From Adhaeribacter swui (GTDB lineage: Bacteria; Bacteroidota; Bacteroidia; Cytophagales; Hymenobacteraceae): DNA of 64,000 nt. This document shows, in pieces, positions 62,439-64,000 of this stretch. How positions within the stretch are numbered: the first letter of the stretch is position 1; every line of letters begins with the position of its first letter. The translations under genes and the position numbers were made by a program. The notes beneath the pieces were generated by a model, which saw only the letters and a program-made list of their open reading frames with translations, had not been told where the DNA came from and did not search any database. The stretch spans positions 930,001 to 994,000 of the forward strand of contig NZ_CP055156.1 in assembly GCF_014217805.1 (NCBI RefSeq), written 5' to 3'.

Positions 62439-63131
62439 TTATTTATCAGCAATGCTAATGTTTTCTCGAAATGCCGTTAGCATTTTTTTTACTTTGGAAA
62501 TATTTTTTAAGCCGGGTTCCAGTTCAAACCGGCTATTGATGTCGATGCCCCGGAGCTGGGGCCATCGGCCGGCTTTAATGGCAGCAACATGTTCTATGTC
62601 CAGACCGCCACTTAGGAAAAAAGGCGTATTTAAGTGATACTGATCCAGAACTTGCCAGTTAAAAGTAACCCCGTTGCCGCCGTGTTGCTGGCCTTTGGTA
62701 TCGAATAAATAATAGTCGCAGGTGCCTTCGTAAAATTCTAAAGTTGTGAAATCAAAACTATCATCCAGGGCGAAAGCTTTTAACACAAGAAAACCCGCTT
62801 GCTTTAATTTACGGCACAGTTCTGGAGTTTCGTGGCCGTGGAGTTGTACGGCCTGCAAGCCATACTTTTCTGTTAGCGCCAGAATTGTTTCCAAGGCTTC
62901 GTTTACAAATACGCCTACTTTTTGCACGGTAGCCGGCAAGTGTTTGGCGTATTCGGGATTTAGTTTTTCGCCGGCGTACCGGGCAGATTTCCGGTAAAAA
63001 ATAAAGCCGATGTAATCGGGCTGCAAGGCTACTAAATCGCCAATGTTTTCAGGCTCCCGCATGCCGCATACTTTCACCTGTAAAGTAGTGGGTGCATTAG
63101 TTAAGGAAACAGCCATGGGCGGAATAGTCAT
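62439..63131 (-). CDS. trpF: Phosphoribosylanthranilate isomerase
   Basis: 230 residues, slightly longer than typical because of an 18-residue N-terminal extension before the conserved VKVCGMREPENI (19-30), which contains the catalytic Cys. Later YIGFIFYRKSARY, QLHGHE, the catalytic-Asp segment LFDTKGQQHGGNG and LSGGLD fit the family TIM barrel. It isomerises phosphoribosylanthranilate to CdRP in tryptophan synthesis. It starts 10 bp after trpC, so the two form a tight operon. A start at Met6 is possible. Confidence 0.95.
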   Translation of the reverse strand: MTIPPMAVSLTNAPTTLQVKVCGMREPENIGDLVALQPDYIGFIFYRKSARYAGEKLNPEYAKHLPATVQKVGVFVNEALETILALTEKYGLQAVQLHGHETPELCRKLKQAGFLVLKAFALDDSFDFTTLEFYEGTCDYYLFDTKGQQHGGNGVTFNWQVLDQYHLNTPFFLSGGLDIEHVAAIKAGRWPQLRGIDINSRFELEPGLKNISKVKKMLTAFRENISIADK

Positions 63132-63141
63132 TTTTTAAAAA

Positions 63142-63951
63142 TTATTGCGTCAGAGAAGATTTGGCGGTTTTTAATGATTCAATTAACTCGGCTAAAGTTT
63201 TTTCGGGCTGGCTGGTTTTCATGAAGGCTTCGCCCATTAAAAAACCCCGGTACCCGTAAGTTTGCAAATCCAGGATAGTTTCAACTTTTCCGATTCCACT
63301 TTCCGAAACTTTCACGAAAGTGTCTGGAATCAATGCCGCCAGTTCTTTGGAAGTGTTGATGCTGACCGTGAAATCTTTCAGATTGCGGTTGTTCACGCCA
63401 ATGGCATCTACCTGGTCGGTTAAGGTGCGCTCCAGTTCTTCGCGGTCGTGTACTTCCAGCAAAATTTCCAGCCCTAGCGACTTGGCGAAAGTTGCTAGTC
63501 TTGTTACTTCTTCGGCTTCCAGGATACCGGCAATTAACAGAATCACGTCAGCGCCGATGGATTTGGCTTCGATGATCTGGTACTCGTCGATAATAAAATC
63601 TTTGCGCAGGATCGGGCAGGAATTAAACTTGCGGGAAGTAGTTAAATCCTCGTTTTTACCGCCGAAGAACTCGGTATCTGTAAGCACCGACAAAGCCGAA
63701 GCGCCCGCCTGCATGTAACCAATGGTGGTACGCTCCACGGAAGCATGGCCGTTAATCACACCCAGCGAAGGTGACTTCCGCTTAAATTCCGCAATAATGC
63801 CGTGCAAATCTTCCCGCAGCAGATACTTCCGAAAAGATACCGGCTGCGTTTCGAAATAAATACTTTGCTCCAGCAATTTCACCGGAAACAAAGCTTTGCG
63901 TTCCGCTACTTCCTGGCGCTTATGGGCGGCTATTTGTTCGAGTATGTTCAT
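63142..63951 (-). CDS. trpC: Indole-3-glycerol phosphate synthase
   Basis: 269 residues, full length. Conserved IGPS segments: IIAEFKRKSPSLG (52-64, catalytic Glu54/Lys56 region), ALSVLTDTEFFGG, PILRKDFIIDEYQI (118-131, with catalytic Lys122), LLEVHDREEL, IGVNNRNLKDF and VSESGIGKVE. It converts CdRP to indole-3-glycerol phosphate, the substrate of TrpA. It is the most upstream trp gene visible; trpE/G/D would be expected beyond 64000. A heptamer repeat lies just upstream. Confidence 0.97.
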   Translation of the reverse strand: MNILEQIAAHKRQEVAERKALFPVKLLEQSIYFETQPVSFRKYLLREDLHGIIAEFKRKSPSLGVINGHASVERTTIGYMQAGASALSVLTDTEFFGGKNEDLTTSRKFNSCPILRKDFIIDEYQIIEAKSIGADVILLIAGILEAEEVTRLATFAKSLGLEILLEVHDREELERTLTDQVDAIGVNNRNLKDFTVSINTSKELAALIPDTFVKVSESGIGKVETILDLQTYGYRGFLMGEAFMKTSQPEKTLAELIESLKTAKSSLTQ

Positions 63952-63957
63952 TTTTTA

Positions 63958-63988
63958 GTTGCAGGTTACAAGTTGCAGGTTGCAAGTT
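63958..63988. repeat. Degenerate 7-bp tandem repeat upstream of trpC
   Basis: Heptamers gttgcag, gttacaa, gttgcag and gttgcaa follow one another 7 bp upstream of the trpC start, continuing towards the window edge. Confidence 0.7.
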
Positions 63989-64000
63989 GTGCTCTTATTT

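Noticed and set aside
1-64000. tRNA, rRNA, riboswitch or transposase genes
   Set aside because: I looked through the intergenic regions and found no cloverleaf, rRNA-like stretch, recognised riboswitch or transposase/integrase motif. A covariance-model scan would be needed to exclude small RNAs.

Overview
The window comes from a Bacteroidota chromosome, most likely a Cytophagales/Hymenobacteraceae-type organism. This is inferred from type IX secretion (T9SS) sorting tails, signal peptides ending Ala|Gln, Bacteroidota-type TTG-N20-TACYTTTA promoters, and a tryptophan operon. The genus cannot be fixed from sequence alone.

Layout: (1) 1-589, minus strand: start of a PQQ-dependent dehydrogenase lipoprotein cut by the window edge. 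(2) 937-3017, plus strand: three poorly characterised genes. One has a layout suggestive of an atypical kinase; another is a small membrane protein. (3) 3592-51836, plus strand: the main feature, a 48-kb uninterrupted head-to-tail array of twelve giant paralogous genes (one split by a frameshift). Each encodes a signal peptide, one to three blocks of about 60-70-residue repeats resembling SBBP-type beta-propeller blades, often an Ig-like module, and a T9SS type A C-terminal domain. By my count every repeat block has exactly seven repeats (7, 14 or 21 per gene; 203 in all), which predicts 29 seven-bladed beta-propellers. Four genes share a palindromic operator-like promoter, and several share the same 3' UTR and terminator, so the duplicated unit included its regulatory DNA. 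(4) 52101-55413: a lipoprotein-like protein and, convergent to it, a kelch-repeat T9SS protein. (5) 55934-58044: a glucuronokinase-like GHMP kinase and a GalU-type nucleotidyltransferase, a plausible UDP-sugar pair. (6) 58261-59512, minus strand: a lipocalin-like protein and a NagB-family deaminase/isomerase. (7) 59918-63951, minus strand: the trp operon segment trpC-trpF-trpB-trpA, followed by a decayed DAHP synthase remnant that begins at a large fold-back inverted repeat.

How the parts work together: the array should make a repertoire of large exported, surface-attached or released multi-propeller proteins. Shared propeller types in different combinations, near-identical tails and a G7 tract at the frameshift suggest a recombining, possibly phase-variable surface repertoire. 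Their ligand is unknown. The flanking genes are ordinary housekeeping metabolism. Degenerate 7-8 bp tandem repeats occupy several of the flanking intergenic gaps but were not seen inside the array.
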